Part shown: positions 33,996 to 46,589 of the stretch, piece by piece
How positions within the stretch are numbered: position 1 is the stretch's first letter
How the letters are laid out: each line of letters opens with the position of its first letter
NCBI GenBank assembly: GCA_030407085.1
Contig: CM059587.1
Location: 17,829,001 to 17,893,000, forward strand
Reading direction: 5' to 3'
DNA from: Trichopria drosophilae
Taxonomy: Eukaryota > Arthropoda > Insecta > Hymenoptera > Diapriidae
DNA length: 64,000 nt
Made by a program: the position numbers and the translations under genes
Notes under the pieces: generated by a model
Told to the model about the DNA's origin: nothing
Databases searched by the model: none
What the model saw: only the letters and a program-made list of their open reading frames with translations

Positions 33996-36900
33996 TTAGA
34001 CGACTCTTTCCGTGTAGAAGAGTATGAGCATCTGCGTGAAGTTGAATCCCGCAGCGAGACTTATAATGTAGATTAGAAACGCAATCGGCAAAGCCGATAG
34101 TATCACATGAGTCTTTTGAAGAATTTCTAGGCCTGCAAAAATGAAAACGAAACAATAAATATATTCTTTTAATGAAACTAATTGATTCAATGTCCTATCC
34201 TATAAGAATTTTTACTTACTTGCATAACCTAAAAATGTAATATAAATATAGTAACTAACAGCGATGAGCCAAAAGGTGTTTCCGACGAACCTCGACGACA
34301 AGTCATGATTCATCAAAACTGAAAGAAAAGAAGTTTTTATTTTCTAATTAAACACATGGGGTAAAATTCCTCAAGTGTCCTAATTAAAAATCCAAACAAG
34401 CATTCTCAAATTTTTTCAAATTTTTAAAACCACAGTTAATCGTAGTAGAATTTTTTAAAAAATGTCACGATATGAAAAAATGCTAATTTTTAACCCTTTG
34501 AAGCATACATTTTTCCTTACGCGGAAAATTGTTACTCGGGGGTTTTCGGGGTCGCTGATTACGAATCCGAACTCAGATTTTCAAAATTCAATATGGCGGA
34601 TCCAAAATGGCGGACCGAAATGTGAAAAATCTACTTGATCGACTGATGAAACTGGAATTATTGTCTCCATTTTTTTAACCCTTTGCGGCATACATTTTTC
34701 TTGTGAACCATTTTTAATGAAATTGGGTACTCGGGGGTTTTTGGGGTCTCTGTTTACGAATCTGGTCTCAGATTTTGAAAATTCAAAATGGCGGATTCAA
34801 TATGGCCGACAAAAATGTAAAAAATTACCTGTTCGAGATGAAACTCAGTACTCGGGGGTTATTAGGGTCGCTGATTACAAATCTTATCTCAGATTTTGTA
34901 AATTCAAAATGGCGCATTCAAGATGGCCGACAAAATGTAAAATATTACATGATCATGATGAAAGTGTGTACTCGGGGGTTTTTGGTATCGCTGATTACGA
35001 ATCTGAACTCGGATTTTGAAAATTAAAAATGGCGGAATTTCAGTTGGCCATCTTGAATCCGCCATTTTTAATTTTCAAAATCTGAATTCATATTTGCAAT
35101 CAGCGACCCTCAAAACATCAAAGTACATATTTTCATCTCGATCGGGTAATTTTTCACTTTTCGATCAGCCATATTGGATCCGCCATTTTTAATTTTCAAA
35201 ATCTGAGACCATATTCGTAATCAGCGACCCCAAAAAACCCCCAAGTACGCAGTTTCGTAAGATTTTCTCTAAAAGGTTCGTCAATAATGAATTTTTTTAT
35301 CTAAAAATGGCAATTTTTACACTTTGTTTATTAATTATTAACAAAATGACAATAATTTTACATAATCTATGCATAAATTTTGATTTTTTAACATCCCATG
35401 AACATGTAACAAAAAAATTAGCGGATAAATGGAATAAAATCTACTTCAAATTCGTATAAAATTTTTTACAAAAAGGTGGTTCCAATTGGAACCACTGTGC
35501 CGCAAAGGGTTAATATTTTTTTTTTTATTTTTAGGCAATATTATTTATTTTCGGTAAATAATTTAGAACTAAACGAGGAATACAGGTGAGTTTTACAGCC
35601 GCGAACTATGACATCTTAACATTCGGGTATGTCATATTGAATTCGCCATTTTGAATATTGAAAATTTGCGTTCAGATTCGTAATCAGCGACCCCGAAAAC
35701 CCCCGAGTACCCAGTTTCGTCATGTTTGAGTGATGTTTTCGTCTCCGCATACATTTCTTGTGAAAAAATTCATAAAATTTAGAATTTGTTAATTATTTAA
35801 ACAATTATAACATAATAATTAATGATAAATATTGATTTATTTATGTTTCCTAACATATTTTCTAAGGTATGAAGTAAAAAATTGCAAGAAACTTTATTAA
35901 TAATTACCTGAAATATGTAAAAAATGCATTAAAAAAATTAAAAAACAAAAAAAGGTTAAATGGGTGTACCTATTTTTTATACTAATCGGATTGGAAAAAT
36001 AAAAAATGCGATTTCTTCGTCTTGAAACGTACTTTCATGTAAATTTAATCAATTTTTAGCAAAATCAAAATTTCATCAAAATTTTCGTAAATGAAAAATA
36101 AAAACGAATTTTTTTCAAATATGGGGTATTTTTTTCTTTTTTTAAGTAGTCTAGAAAGAAAGCTGAGAACTTTTCCTAAAAGACCACCAAGTTTCAAATA
36201 GGCGTTTTTTTGTTGTTCTCGAGATATTAAATAAAACGTCAATAACGTTTGTAAAAACGTGTGTAAAAACGTTTTAGGAAAAGTTCTCAGCTTTCTTTCT
36301 AGACTACTTAAAAAAAGAAAAAAATCGTTTTTATTTTTCATTTACGAAAATTTTGATGAAATTTTGATTTTGTTAAAATTTGATTAAATTTACATGAAAG
36401 TACGTTTCAAGACGAAGAAATCGCATTTCCAATCCGATTAGTATAAAAAAAGGTACACCCATTTAAAAAAAAGCATTTTTTCATGTCGTGAAATTTTTTA
36501 AAAAATTCTACTACGATTAACTGTGGTTTTAAAAATTTGATAATGCTTGTTTGATTATCTGGTAAAAAAAAATGGAGACGATTCGACGTTATTGGATTTT
36601 TAGTTAGGACACTTGAGGAATTTTACCCCACATGAGCGATTAAAGTATCGAAAACTTACAACTGTATAAAAAGAGTTGAACAAAATGTAAAATAACCAAC
36701 GGTGGAAAAAATGCGTTTAGATGAATATCAAAAGCATAACCCCACTCCACATCCTGGGTGCGATCGACCCGTAAGTATCGATTGGTTACAATCCTGAAAC
36801 ATTTCGTTAGTTTAAATTATGAAAAAAAAAATGTCAATTATAAGTTATTTTACCAAAATAACGATGCCACTAAAATCCCCATGCCAATGCAATCTACGAA

Positions 36901-37398
36901 GATAACATAAAGCAGAAATAGAAGGAACTGGAAGAAACCTAAACCTAGGACAATAGCGAAACCAATCGACGTAACGCATAGCCAGCAATTCAGCAATACT
37001 AGAAAGGCAGGATCATCTCGTGCAAACTGCGACTTTGTTTCTGAAAATTATTTATTATTAGGCAAAGTCTCGATAAGAAATTAAATTCTTCTTACGTTTT
37101 CTATTTTGAAAGTTACGATAAACTTTCTGTGGCGCTGTAAAGAGGTAAACCATTTGCCACATTGCAAATTCAAAATCCATCTGTTTGAATTTTAGCAGTT
37201 TCCGTAAGTATTTGTAGAATTTAGTAGCCGCACCAAAACAGTCTTGTCTGAAATGCGTAATGATAGTTAGTAAAGATTTATTTTGTATTAGAAAAAGGTT
37301 TTTTACCTGTATGTGGCAGGTGTTGGTAACGATGAATTGGATCGTGTTGACATCGGAGAAGTGCAACGACTCGTTGGAGGTGAGGTAGAATACTTCAT
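33996..37398 (-). CDS. UNC-50 family Golgi/ER membrane protein
   Basis: Complement join 33996..34132, 34220..34318, 36660..36793, 36854..37040, 37096..37247, 37307..37398; all introns GT-AG and phases agree; 267 codons with stop, 266 aa (human UNC50 is 259). Recognition rests on YLRKLLKFKQMDFEFAMWQM, LFTAPQKVYRNFQNRKQTKS, QFARDDPAFLVLLNCWLCV, RTQDVEWGYAFDIHLNAFFP and VGNTFWLIAVSYYIYITFLG. The N-terminus is a Ser/Thr-rich cytosolic tail; about five hydrophobic segments follow. The family sits in the ER/Golgi membrane; the worm protein is needed for nicotinic receptor assembly and trafficking, and the yeast homologue binds Arf-GEFs. The gene converges on egl. Its fourth intron (2.3 kb) is almost wholly a foldback transposon. 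Confidence 0.93.
34358..36629. mobile_element. 2.3-kb foldback element in unc-50 intron
   Basis: The ends GGGGTAAAATTCCTCAAGTG and the inverse CACTTGAGGAATTTTACCCC are flanked by ACAT on both sides (34354-34357 and 36630-36633). The arms mirror each other (GTAGTAGAATTTTTTAAAAA / inverse). Inside is a block of modules with CTCGGGGGTTTT, GATTACGAATC and AAAATGGCGGA, starting near 34536, 34731, 34852 and 34971, then in inverted orientation at about 35040-35270 and 35640-35720. No transposase. Open frames here come from these modules. Confidence 0.85.
34520..35035. repeat. Tandem ~120-bp module array
   Basis: Four head-to-tail units, spaced about 195, 121 and 119 bp. Each has ACTCGGGGGTT, then TCGCTGATTACGAATC, TCAGATTTT and AAAATGGCGGA. 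Peptide-like reading frames such as SDFENSKW repeat with the same period and are not genes. Confidence 0.75.
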
Positions 37399-38481
37399 TT
37401 TGATTTATTTTAAGGTACTTTTTACCCTACTGAATAAGTTAAATGTGAAATTAGTAAATAAAGTATCATTTAGAACATTTTAGTCATAAATTACATGTAT
37501 TTACAAAAAACGAGTATAAAAGTTGTCACATCAATATTTAAATAGTAATAAACTCATAGATGTGACAATATAACCTAACCTGAATAAATAAACTTTTTAA
37601 TTACGTTTCGCTAAAAGAATCTCTTAAAAAATACAAATTCAACATTCACAAAAATTAGTCGTATATTGAATGATATGCATAGCATTGACGAAACAGTTAC
37701 GATTCAAGTCAACCCAAAAGTTCTCATCCTGTTACGATGGTTTGTCTATTTCGTTAGAAAAAAGCAGTTTCCGTTTTTTAATTCCTGACGAACACAGATT
37801 TCAATGTTCGTAAAGTAAAATACAAATTTACTTGAAAATAACAGAAATCTTTGATGATTTCATGAAAATAAGAATCTTTTTAAAAATACATGTGTACCCA
37901 TGTTGATTTATGGTGTATTTAAAATATACAAAACTATAGATTTCTTAAACGACATCTTAAACGAAAATTTAGAATATTCAACAAGGTTGAAACGAGTAAT
38001 TTGCAAGTACAATAGTCTCCATTTGTTTTAAATAAAACTGTTCAAGATGATGAAAATAAGTTGTTCTTATATTTATTTTAGAATACGACTAAATCTGTGT
38101 AATGGGAGAGTAGTCGCATACATAGTGAGTTTAATCTCGTGAAATTAAAACGTCTGTATCTTCGAAACTGTACAAGATGTCTTAATTTTTCTTTGAATTG
38201 TTCAAAATTATGTCTACATTAATATACTTCCGTACAATATTTGTCTCCAAGGCTTGCTGAAAAAGTTATTCGACAATATTTGGAAGTAGAGAAAAATTTT
38301 CACCTTGTAACGTAACTTCGAATGGACATATCTTTGGAATTATGACAGGTAAGGTTTCAATTTTCTTTTATTTGTACTGTGTTATTTTATCGTAGGATGA
38401 CTTACAAAAAAGATATTGAAAGAAAAGTAGCAAAAACTACAAATTTTTGCATATTTTCAACTACATATGGGTGATTCTCCG
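37399..38481. other. Upstream region of unc-50
   Basis: The 5'UTR and promoter of unc-50 should lie in the first few hundred bases left of 37600 on the minus strand, but no TATA box or initiator stands out. The rest is AT-rich without supported features. Confidence 0.4.
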
Positions 38482-40140
38482 GAAACAGGGCATTTTCATG
38501 TCTTTACGTTATATCTTACAAAAACTTTGACAATAAATTATTAAATTTCGATAGAAATGTTAAATAAATATCCCTGACCCATGTTAATTTGAAAAAATAA
38601 TACTTTTGTTACAAAAAACTGGTGTAAAATGACATTTAAAGACTAAAAGTATCATTTTTGATATGTCGAAACCTCTAAGTTCAAAACTTTAAAATATTAG
38701 CGCTATTAAGAAACCGAATTATTTTAATTTATTCAAATAATATTTCTATAGCTCAAACTGTACAATTTCTCTCTGTATAATATTTAATTAAATCAATATA
38801 TATACTTATAATTATTTAAATATTTATGTCTTAAGAAATTTCTATGAGGTAACGACAATGCGTAAACTGGTATAAATGAACTGGAAATAATTAATTTTTT
38901 TACTAAAACTTATGAGAAAATCAAAGACAAAACACTACACTTTACTAATCCTCCATAGAAAATTGAAAAGAGAACATATTTACCTCATGAACAAGTAAAA
39001 ACTGTATAAAAATACCACGTATTTTTATTAAATTAATTGTCGTCACCCGTCCTAATTTTGGTATTTTTATACAAACAGCAATTAAAAAACGATGAAAACT
39101 TAAAGATTAAAGGAATAAACGTTACTGGCAATTTGTTTTTTAATTTATTATTGTTTAAAATATGTAAAATTGGATTTTTTTACAAATTTTCATTGTTGTC
39201 ACCTTCAATGTCGTTACCAAACATTTGGCGTGTCAGGTATGAAACAAGATCAAAGTGTAACCCATAGCAGAAAATATTTTTCAAATCATAAATAACTTTT
39301 ATATTTCTCTTCCTCTTAGATATTTATTTAAGTATAATTTAAAAAACTACAAAATTAAACTGTATATACTTTGATTAATAACATATTGAAAGAAAAAAAA
39401 GTTTCTTTCAGTACCCTTTCTTGTCACGGCAAAAAGGAACCGAAAAGAGTCTAATATAGAGAAAAACCCATCGACAGAAGATCGACCCAAAAGAAATTGT
39501 CGAAAAAGAAAATTAGATGATTAAAATCCAAATATTTTCATGAGCCGTGACCGTCCAAAGAACAAATATCTAGTGTGATTGTTAATTTAAATAATAATAA
39601 ATACGGTTTCTTTATATTTGTTACAACGTTATGAATCAAGTTTATTATGAAATAATATTATTTATTAAAATTATGAATATACTATTATCATTGTAGTTAC
39701 TAACCAACGACACATTAACTTTAATAAATTTATTTTGTCTGAAACTTTTTCAAAAATTCATGTGTTTTTCTTAATTTTTTAATTATTACTTAATAAATAA
39801 TTTTCATTTATTCATAAAAATGCACTAAATCAGATATGTACATTATGTTTTTGACTCTTTAGAGTTATTTTTTTCAAGTTTTTAATAAGCAATTGTTGGT
39901 TTATATAGCCGTATGAAAATGCGTCATAGTAAAAGTCTTCCCCTTTCCTTTAAAATAATTTTCTAGTGTGACTACTTTAACAATAACTTAACTTGGTGCT
40001 AATAAGCAACAATCCATTAAAAAAAACGAATTTACAGTAAGTTAATTATATATTTTATATATTTTTATTATATATAATTATATATTAATAATAAATAAGT
40101 TAAAAAAAAAAAATTTTCATTCTTGAAAATGCCCTGTTAC
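38482..40140. mobile_element. Candidate TIR element, ACAGGGCATTTTCA ends
   Basis: ACAGGGCATTTTCA at about 38484 is inverted at about 40125-40138 (TGAAAATGCCCTGT). The 1.66-kb interior is AT-rich and non-coding. Only about 15 bp of terminus supports this, so it could be coincidence. Confidence 0.35.
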
Positions 40141-40159
40141 CTTTCTTTTAAAACAGATA

Positions 40160-40385
40160 GCCATATGCATCCATTTGACCATAATTATACTCCTATAGCT
40201 CGACATTTTAATATTTTTTCTCTAGAATCGTGTAGCAAACTAAATGATCTTAAATTTGCATACAATATTGTAAAGGGTAATGTTTTCTAGGATAAATTTT
40301 CTTGTAGGGAATTGATTTACCCTCTTAGGAATTATAGGATCTTTGTTGAGCCATCATCCACGACTAATTGGTCTTACTTTTCAAT
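40160..40385 (+). pseudogene. LINE ORF2 C-terminal fragment
   Basis: The frame HPFDHNYTPIARHFNIFSL..CSKLNDLKFAYNIVKGNVF, then after a TAG CRELIYPLRNYRIFVEP, resembles the extreme C-terminus of non-LTR retrotransposon ORF2 proteins. It is too short to classify. Confidence 0.45.
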
Positions 40386-40389
40386 TTAT

Positions 40390-41950
40390 TTTTTTTTTTT
40401 ATTTTTTATTTATTTATATGAACGGGTATTACCCCTTTTACAACAATATAAAATATAAACATAGCCGCAACTTAATATACTAATTTCAAGTTAATAGTAC
40501 TTATACAATAACGCCTTGATACATCTTTGAAAAGTGTAGGAGGAACCTTCTAAAAATATAATTCTGGTTTCATAAGTCATAGCATTTGCTAAGTTGCATA
40601 GCCTAAATATCGGTGCATTTCGACCATAATTTGTACGTGGAATGTTTAATGAAAAGATATTCGGGTTTCTAATATTGCTAGTGTTCGCATTCCAATTTAA
40701 TTTGTTGTGTAAAAATGGACAATCAATATATGTGTGAATTACTCTATATAAGAGATTAAGGTCATTAACTTGATATATTGATCTTAGAGTAGGCAAATTT
40801 AATTTGGTTGAAATTGCACTATATTCAAGTGAAAATGGATGAATTGGTGTTCCAAGTTTATATGCTGCATATCGTAAAAATTTATGTTGTACCCTTTCTA
40901 TAGAATTCATATCCACATCATATATCGGTGACCAAATTGGCGATGCATAAAGTAAAATAGACCGAATTAGAGTTATGTAAAGCATTCTTATTGTGTCAAT
41001 AAGAGTGAAGTTTATACTTGTCCTTTGTAAAAATCCCAACATTTTTAGTGCTTTATTAGTAACATAATTAATATGATTTTTGAAAGTCAGTTTCTCATCA
41101 AAAATTACTCCAAGATCTTTTATTTGGGATATTTTAGATAATTGCTGACCTGACAGTATATATTCAAAGTTTAAGGGATTCCTAGATTTAAAATAGGATA
41201 TAGAATGGCATTTCTGTAAATTTAATGACATCATATTTCTTATACACTAATCCGAAAATCTATCAAGATCGTCCTGAAGTAATTTGGCATCCGATAAAGA
41301 ATTTATGTTTCGAAAAATTTTAACATCATCAGCGAAAAGTAATGTTTGTGAATTTTGAATCACTGAAGAGACATCGTTGATATATAAAATAAACAACAAC
41401 GGGCCTAAATGAGATCCTTGCGGTACTCCAGAAGTTACTTGTATATTCTTCGAATAATAGTTTTTATACTTTACTGCTTGTGTTCTATTTAGTAAATAAT
41501 TTTTAATCCAACTAAGTAGGCTTCTTCGAATACCAATCGCTTCAATTTTACAGATCAACAATTTTATATTAACCTTATCGAAGGCTTTAGAGAAGTCAGT
41601 ATAGATTGTATCAACCTGCCCTTTATTTTCCATACTTTCAGTTACGTACTGAGTAAAAGATAATAAGTTAGTGATTGTTGATTTTTTAGGAGTAAAACCA
41701 TGCTGAAATTCTGAAACCGTTGGATGAATTATTCTTGATAATTCCTCTGTGATAATATTATCTAGCATTTTTGGAATAGCACTATTAATTGCAACAAGAC
41801 GATAATTAATCACTTCAGACTTATTTCCACTTTTATATATCGGTGATATATAATTATGCTTCCAAATATCTGGAAGGCAACCACTGCTTATTGAACACGT
41901 GAAAAGTTTTAGTAATGGTTTTACCATTACTTGACAACAGGCTTTCAAAA
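40390..41950 (-). mobile_element. 5'-truncated LINE (non-LTR retrotransposon)
   Basis: This minus-strand insertion has its 3' tail at about 40390-40440 (A-rich on the minus strand, plus AAAAGGGGTAATACCCGTT). It is cut at about 41950, inside the RT domain, the usual outcome of incomplete target-primed reverse transcription. Immediately right of it lies a PLE-type terminus (about 41976-42018). Confidence 0.8.
40491..41948 (-). pseudogene. LINE reverse transcriptase with one stop codon
   Basis: Residues from 41948: WKHNYISPIYKSGNKSE, YTDFSKAFDKVN (motif A), SGVPQGSHLGPLLFILYIND (motif B), LLFADDVKIF (catalytic motif C). A single in-frame TAG at 41247-41249 follows DLDRFSD, where the family has Trp (TGG). 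The frame then continues as CIRNMMSLNLQKC through the thumb (KDLGVIFDEKL, LLYASPIWSP) to the stop near 40491. Apart from that codon and the 5' truncation, the frame is intact, so it is a fairly young dead copy. Confidence 0.85.
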
Positions 41951-41975
41951 ACTAAAAAATTTATCATACCTCTCG

Positions 41976-42018
41976 GTGACTACGACGGTGACACATCTAG
42001 TCACCGAGACGTATCATT
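41976..42018 (+). ncRNA. Decayed PLE terminal hairpin (hammerhead-like)
   Basis: CTACGAC, a GGTGAC/GTCACC stem with loop ACATCTA, then GAGACGTATC. It parallels 56985-57030 (CTTACGAG, GGTGG/CCACC, GAGACGTATC). Both deviate from the CTGANGA...GAAA core, so activity is unlikely. Confidence 0.4.
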
Positions 42019-42369
42019 TCAATAAAAAATGTATTTTGACCGCATCACGAAAAATTGAAGATTTTTTCTTTTCCTAATATTACTTGGAACGACGGTGGAC
42101 TATTTCTTCAATGAATTTATTTCATATGTTTTACATTCTCTGTTAATCAATGCTTTTTTTTCTGGCTATATAAATTAAAATAATACTTGAGTGTCGCATG
42201 AACTGATATCTCAGTTACGCAATTATTTACAAAGTCATTGTTTACAATATTTATTATTGTATACTTAATTATAATGATTGAAAAATACTAAGATTGTCTA
42301 TGAAGCTGAAACTAGCCCCACCTTCCAGCCCCACCTTCGGTTTTCTGGGTATTATGATTTTTTGTACGT

Positions 42370-42960
42370 AAAAATCAGTTGTGTGCCGTATTGTAATGCA
42401 CGTAATGATGATCACAGATATGATGAATTATTTTAGACTATGCCAGAATTTTCACACGTTTGAAATTTTTGTTTCATTTAATTCTTTCTTGCATTCGGTT
42501 TTTCCAGAACCATGGCGAGGACGTGGCAAGAATTGGTTCTATTTTTTATTTTCTTTTGCATTTTCTTTTTTTTTCTTTTTGTCATTTTTTTTTTACGTTT
42601 TTGGTGTTTTGTTATTTTTTTGAATTTTACTCAAAAAAAAAAAACATTAAAAATAGAAAAATGTCACTTTTCATAATAATGTTAAAACATTCCATGTGAC
42701 GATCCTTGGTGCGGTGGGGCGGTGGGTTAAAATGCATTTTCTTATAGTATTAGAATACGGCACACGACTGATTTTTACTGAATAAAAAACATTAAAAATC
42801 AAAAAACGTCAATTTTCATAATAAAGTGAAAATATTTGCATGTGACAAGCCATGGTGCAGTGGGGCGATTGGTTAAAATGTATTTTTTTGTAGTTTATAC
42901 ATCTGTGATCATCATTACAATACAGCACACGACTGATTTTCATCAAAAAGTTTTTTGAAA
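42370..42960. repeat. Inverted and tandem repeat block
   Basis: AAAATCAGTTGTGTGCCGTA (42373 onward) is inverted at about 42935-42952, and a third inverted copy is at about 42757. Between them, a ~145-bp unit (CATTAAAAAT, TCATAATAA, GGTGCGGTGGGGCG, TTAAAATGCATTTT) is present twice, at about 42645 and 42789. No coding potential. Confidence 0.55.
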
Positions 42961-43205
42961 ACATCTGTTACTATAAAACGGATGAATTTTGTAATTATTA
43001 TATGAATGTTTGGTATGCGACTGCATTTTAAATAAAGAGTTTTCTTGACATGAAAACCTTTTGTGAAAATTAGAAAAAAGCCAAGCATAACATACTTGCA
43101 CTTTCGGGCACTTCTAAATGTAAGTTTTTATTGCATTAATTACGTTCAAATCATTGTATTCGAAAATTGTATATACTTATATATTTTTTAGATTTAATAA
43201 ATTTC

Positions 43206-43237
43206 TGAAGATGGCCAACATAATAGCCGAAACGTCA
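43206..43237 (+). ncRNA. Hammerhead-like motif, solo PLE end
   Basis: CTGAAGA (43206-43212), a stem with GGC/GCC around CAACATAATA, then GAAACGTC. This is the closest in the window to the GUC cleavage triplet of hammerheads. No PLE coding sequence adjoins it, so it looks like a solo terminal repeat. Stem I is weak. Confidence 0.5.
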
Positions 43238-44109
43238 ATATAATTTAGTTTTCGTCTACTCACAGTATTACCAATACTCCAGTTCGTACTTAAATAATTG
43301 AAAACTAAACGTGAAAAACTAAATTTGTCAAAAATGTGTCTTTATAATGTTTCCGTCAAACTATAAGTTTATCACTAAAACTAACGTTAAATTATAAGTA
43401 CAGATTTCTTTTTCTATTGATAAATCTCTAAACTTTGAGTCAATCATACCTTACAAGTACAAATCGTAACGATAAGATTTGAGAATATACTACGAATGAG
43501 ATTAAATGATAGATTCGAGAAAAGTCTAATGATATATTGAAAAAAATTTAATAATACTCACTTCTAATGGAACTAAAAACTTAGTATATTCGCAAAAAGC
43601 GGAATTCTTCAAAATGTAAACAGTTTAGTGACATCGAGGTAGAGGTTATGTCACCCAGTGGTATTTTTGTGTTTGTCGAAATTACTGATTGATTATTTAC
43701 ACATCGTCGTATCTCCCTGAACCACAATGACAATTGTACCGCGTTAACTATTCGTGACGACTGAGAAACTTGTTTTCAACACTATTTTTACACTTTTAGC
43801 GATAATTAAAATCGGTTTCATTAGGTTCATCCAAAAGTGCCAGCACTTGACATTGGTGGAGATTCCTAACTTATCGGCTCTGCCACATCGAAGCATTGTG
43901 CAATAATTCCGAGAGATGACGTCATGTGGATTCTTCGTCATAATTGTAGCAAATGGCGATGTAACCCAGCAATCGAGATTGGATAGGATTGGATTGAAAA
44001 TTTCAATTCATTTTGAATTCATACTTTGATTCCGTAAATATGTATTCAAATGGATTGAATTCTGAAGAGAGAAATCTATCTGTATTCAATTTTACGAATA
44101 CACCTTTAA

Positions 44110-45723
44110 TAGCCAGATTAAAGTTTTTCTCAAAATGATGTCATAATGCCAAAATTCATTAGCTTGTTTTCAGCATACTAAGAGTACAGTAAAACCCCTC
44201 TTACTTGAACACTCGCTTTCTTGAACACCCCGTCTATTTGAACAAAATAACCTCGTTTATTTGAACGATTTCTACTTCCCCTTACCCCCACTACTCGCTC
44301 TTACGCGAATACAAAGTCCAATGCGCGTGCGCTACTCACGTCGGACGGGTATATTGCGTGAGGAGTGGGGACAACTGTAAGCGTTCAAATAAACGGGGTC
44401 GGAGGGGAAATGCTGGCTCGACCCTGTTCAAGTAAGAGGGGTTTTACTGTAATGTGAGTGAGCTATTTGCCCTTAGAAACACGAAAACAGATTTCAACAC
44501 GCTATGCTCTCATAATGCTGAAAATTTGCTGAAATTCCTTTGTATGTTTTTCATTGTTATTGCACGGATTTTTTTTTTTAAATATCAGAGTGATTTTCGA
44601 CGTATTTTTGTGTGCTGAACACGAATCTGAAGTCTAAAAATGCCTATCACGTCATGATTTAGAGAAAAGTGGGGGTTTTTGGGTGTTTTTACCCCTAATT
44701 TTCTCTGAAACCTGACGTGCTACAGGCTTGAATTTGTGCTTAAATTAAAGCTTGGTTCTTCCCCTACAAAAATCATAAGATAGTTTTAAAAAAAATTTCA
44801 TAGTTTTGAAAAAAAAAAATGGTTTTAACCTTGCTATTTCTAATGATTATGATGAAAATGCAAACAAAATCGAATAACCGCTGGTATTACTAATGGCGAA
44901 CAAAAAAAACACCATGAAGTGGTGATTTTAAAATCCTAAGTATATTTTTTTATTTTGCGGCCGCCATTTTGGATTCGCTATTTTAAATTTTGTCAAACTA
45001 ACATTGGATTCGTCATCAGCGACTCAAAAAACCACCGAGTACTGATTTTCATGAGGTTAATTTAAATTTTTTATTTTTACGTCCGCCATCTTGGATCCGC
45101 CATTTTGAATTTTATAAAAGCGACACTGGATTCTTAAACACCAACCCCGAAAACAGTCAAGTAGTGGTTTGTATGAGCTCTGCTCAATGTAGTTAAATAA
45201 TTTGCATTTTCATCATAGTCACTAGGAGTAGCAAGGTTAAAACCATTTTTTTTTTCAAAACTATGAAATTTTGTTTAAAACTATGGTATATGATTTTTGT
45301 AGGGGAAGAATCAAGCTTTAATTTGAGCACAAATTAAGATCTGTTGCACGTCAGGCTTCTGAGAAAATTAGGGGTAAAAACACCCAAAAACACGTTTTTT
45401 GGTGTTTTTGTCCCCACTTTTCTCAAAATCATGACATGATAGACATTTTTCGTCTTCAGATTCGTGCTCAGCGTACAAAAATACGTCGGGAATCACTCTG
45501 ATATATAAAAAAAAAAAAAGTGAATTTTGCAGACCTGTATGTACGGAAGAGATACAAACAAATTTCAGCATTTTTACAGCATTATGAGAACATAACGTGT
45601 TGAAATCTGTTTTCGTGTATCTAAGGGCAAATAGCTCACTCACATTACTCTTAGTATGCTGAAAACAAGTCAACGAATTTCGGAATTATGACATCATTTT
45701 GAGAAAAACTTTTATCTGGCTAT
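44110..45723. mobile_element. Foldback element, copy 2 of the 6.1-kb family
   Basis: The outer arms TAGCCAGATTAAAGTTTTTC (44110) and GAAAAACTTTTATCTGGCTA (ending 45723) mirror each other, as does everything inward to the centre near 45000. The core (about 44570-45515) matches 6140-7145, including CGTATTTTTGTGTGCTGAAC and GCGGCCGCCATTTTGG. The left arm is interrupted by the MITE at 44187-44449. Confidence 0.85.
44187..44449. mobile_element. 263-bp pogo-like MITE, CAGTAAAACCCCTC ends
   Basis: Ends CAGTAAAACCCCTCTTACTT and AAGTAAGAGGGGTTTTACTG are perfect inverses and are bounded by TA. The intact right arm of the host foldback (TTACTCTTAGTATGCTG) shows the empty site. The CAGTA-AACC start and TA duplication are typical of pogo/Tigger-type elements. 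Non-coding. Confidence 0.85.
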
Positions 45724-46589
45724 CAGGGCAATCGGAAGCGTAATTTGCCGGATTAAATTTCAGAAAAAGTAATCCATCTGTATTAAATTTTACGAATAAA
45801 ATCGAAAGCGTAATTTGTCGGATTAAATTTCAGGAAAAGTAATCCATCTGTATTCAATTTTGTTAATAAATACGAATAAAAGCGTCGGTTCGTGAATTCA
45901 TCTGAATCCAAAAATAGTTCTATTTTTAAAAACTACAATTGGCATGGATCTAAATTCAAATGTACGAATAAAAACCCTGGGAAAAATTTTAGGTAAGATT
46001 CTCATGAGAATTTGAAACAAGTACCTTGTAAATTTAATATAAATGTCATATAGTACTCGCACTATGTTACGGAAATACTATTCGTCAATATTTGCGATTT
46101 GTATGAAATTGACCTAATTGTGATGAGATTTTGATGTAATTTCCATAAAATTTCAACTCAAAACATTCATGATTGTATGCTGATAAAACTGCCTACTAAA
46201 TTATTTTCTTTCATGTAACAAAACTTTACATATTCAGTACGATACTTGTATGGCTAATAGACGTATATAATGTATATTTATGACAACTATAAGACACTTG
46301 TTTCAATTTCTCATGAGATTCTCATGAGAATCCTACTTAAAATTTTTCGCAGGGAAACATTGTTACTAAATTCATCTAAAAAATAGGCTTGTATTAAAAA
46401 TTAATGCATTTGAATTCATATAAATCCAAAAAAGTCGATATATTAATAAATTACGCTAGTGAAATAGATTGAATCAGAAAAAAACTTTTTCAAACCGATT
46501 ATCCATAAAAATTCAAAAGAATTATGCACAATTATGCATAAATTGCAAACTGACAAATATAACAAATACTCTAATTTTGAAGTCATATG

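Noticed and set aside
34717..35026. Repetitive protein (SDFENSKW, LITNL units)
   Set aside because: A shadow of the ~120-bp module array within a foldback transposon.
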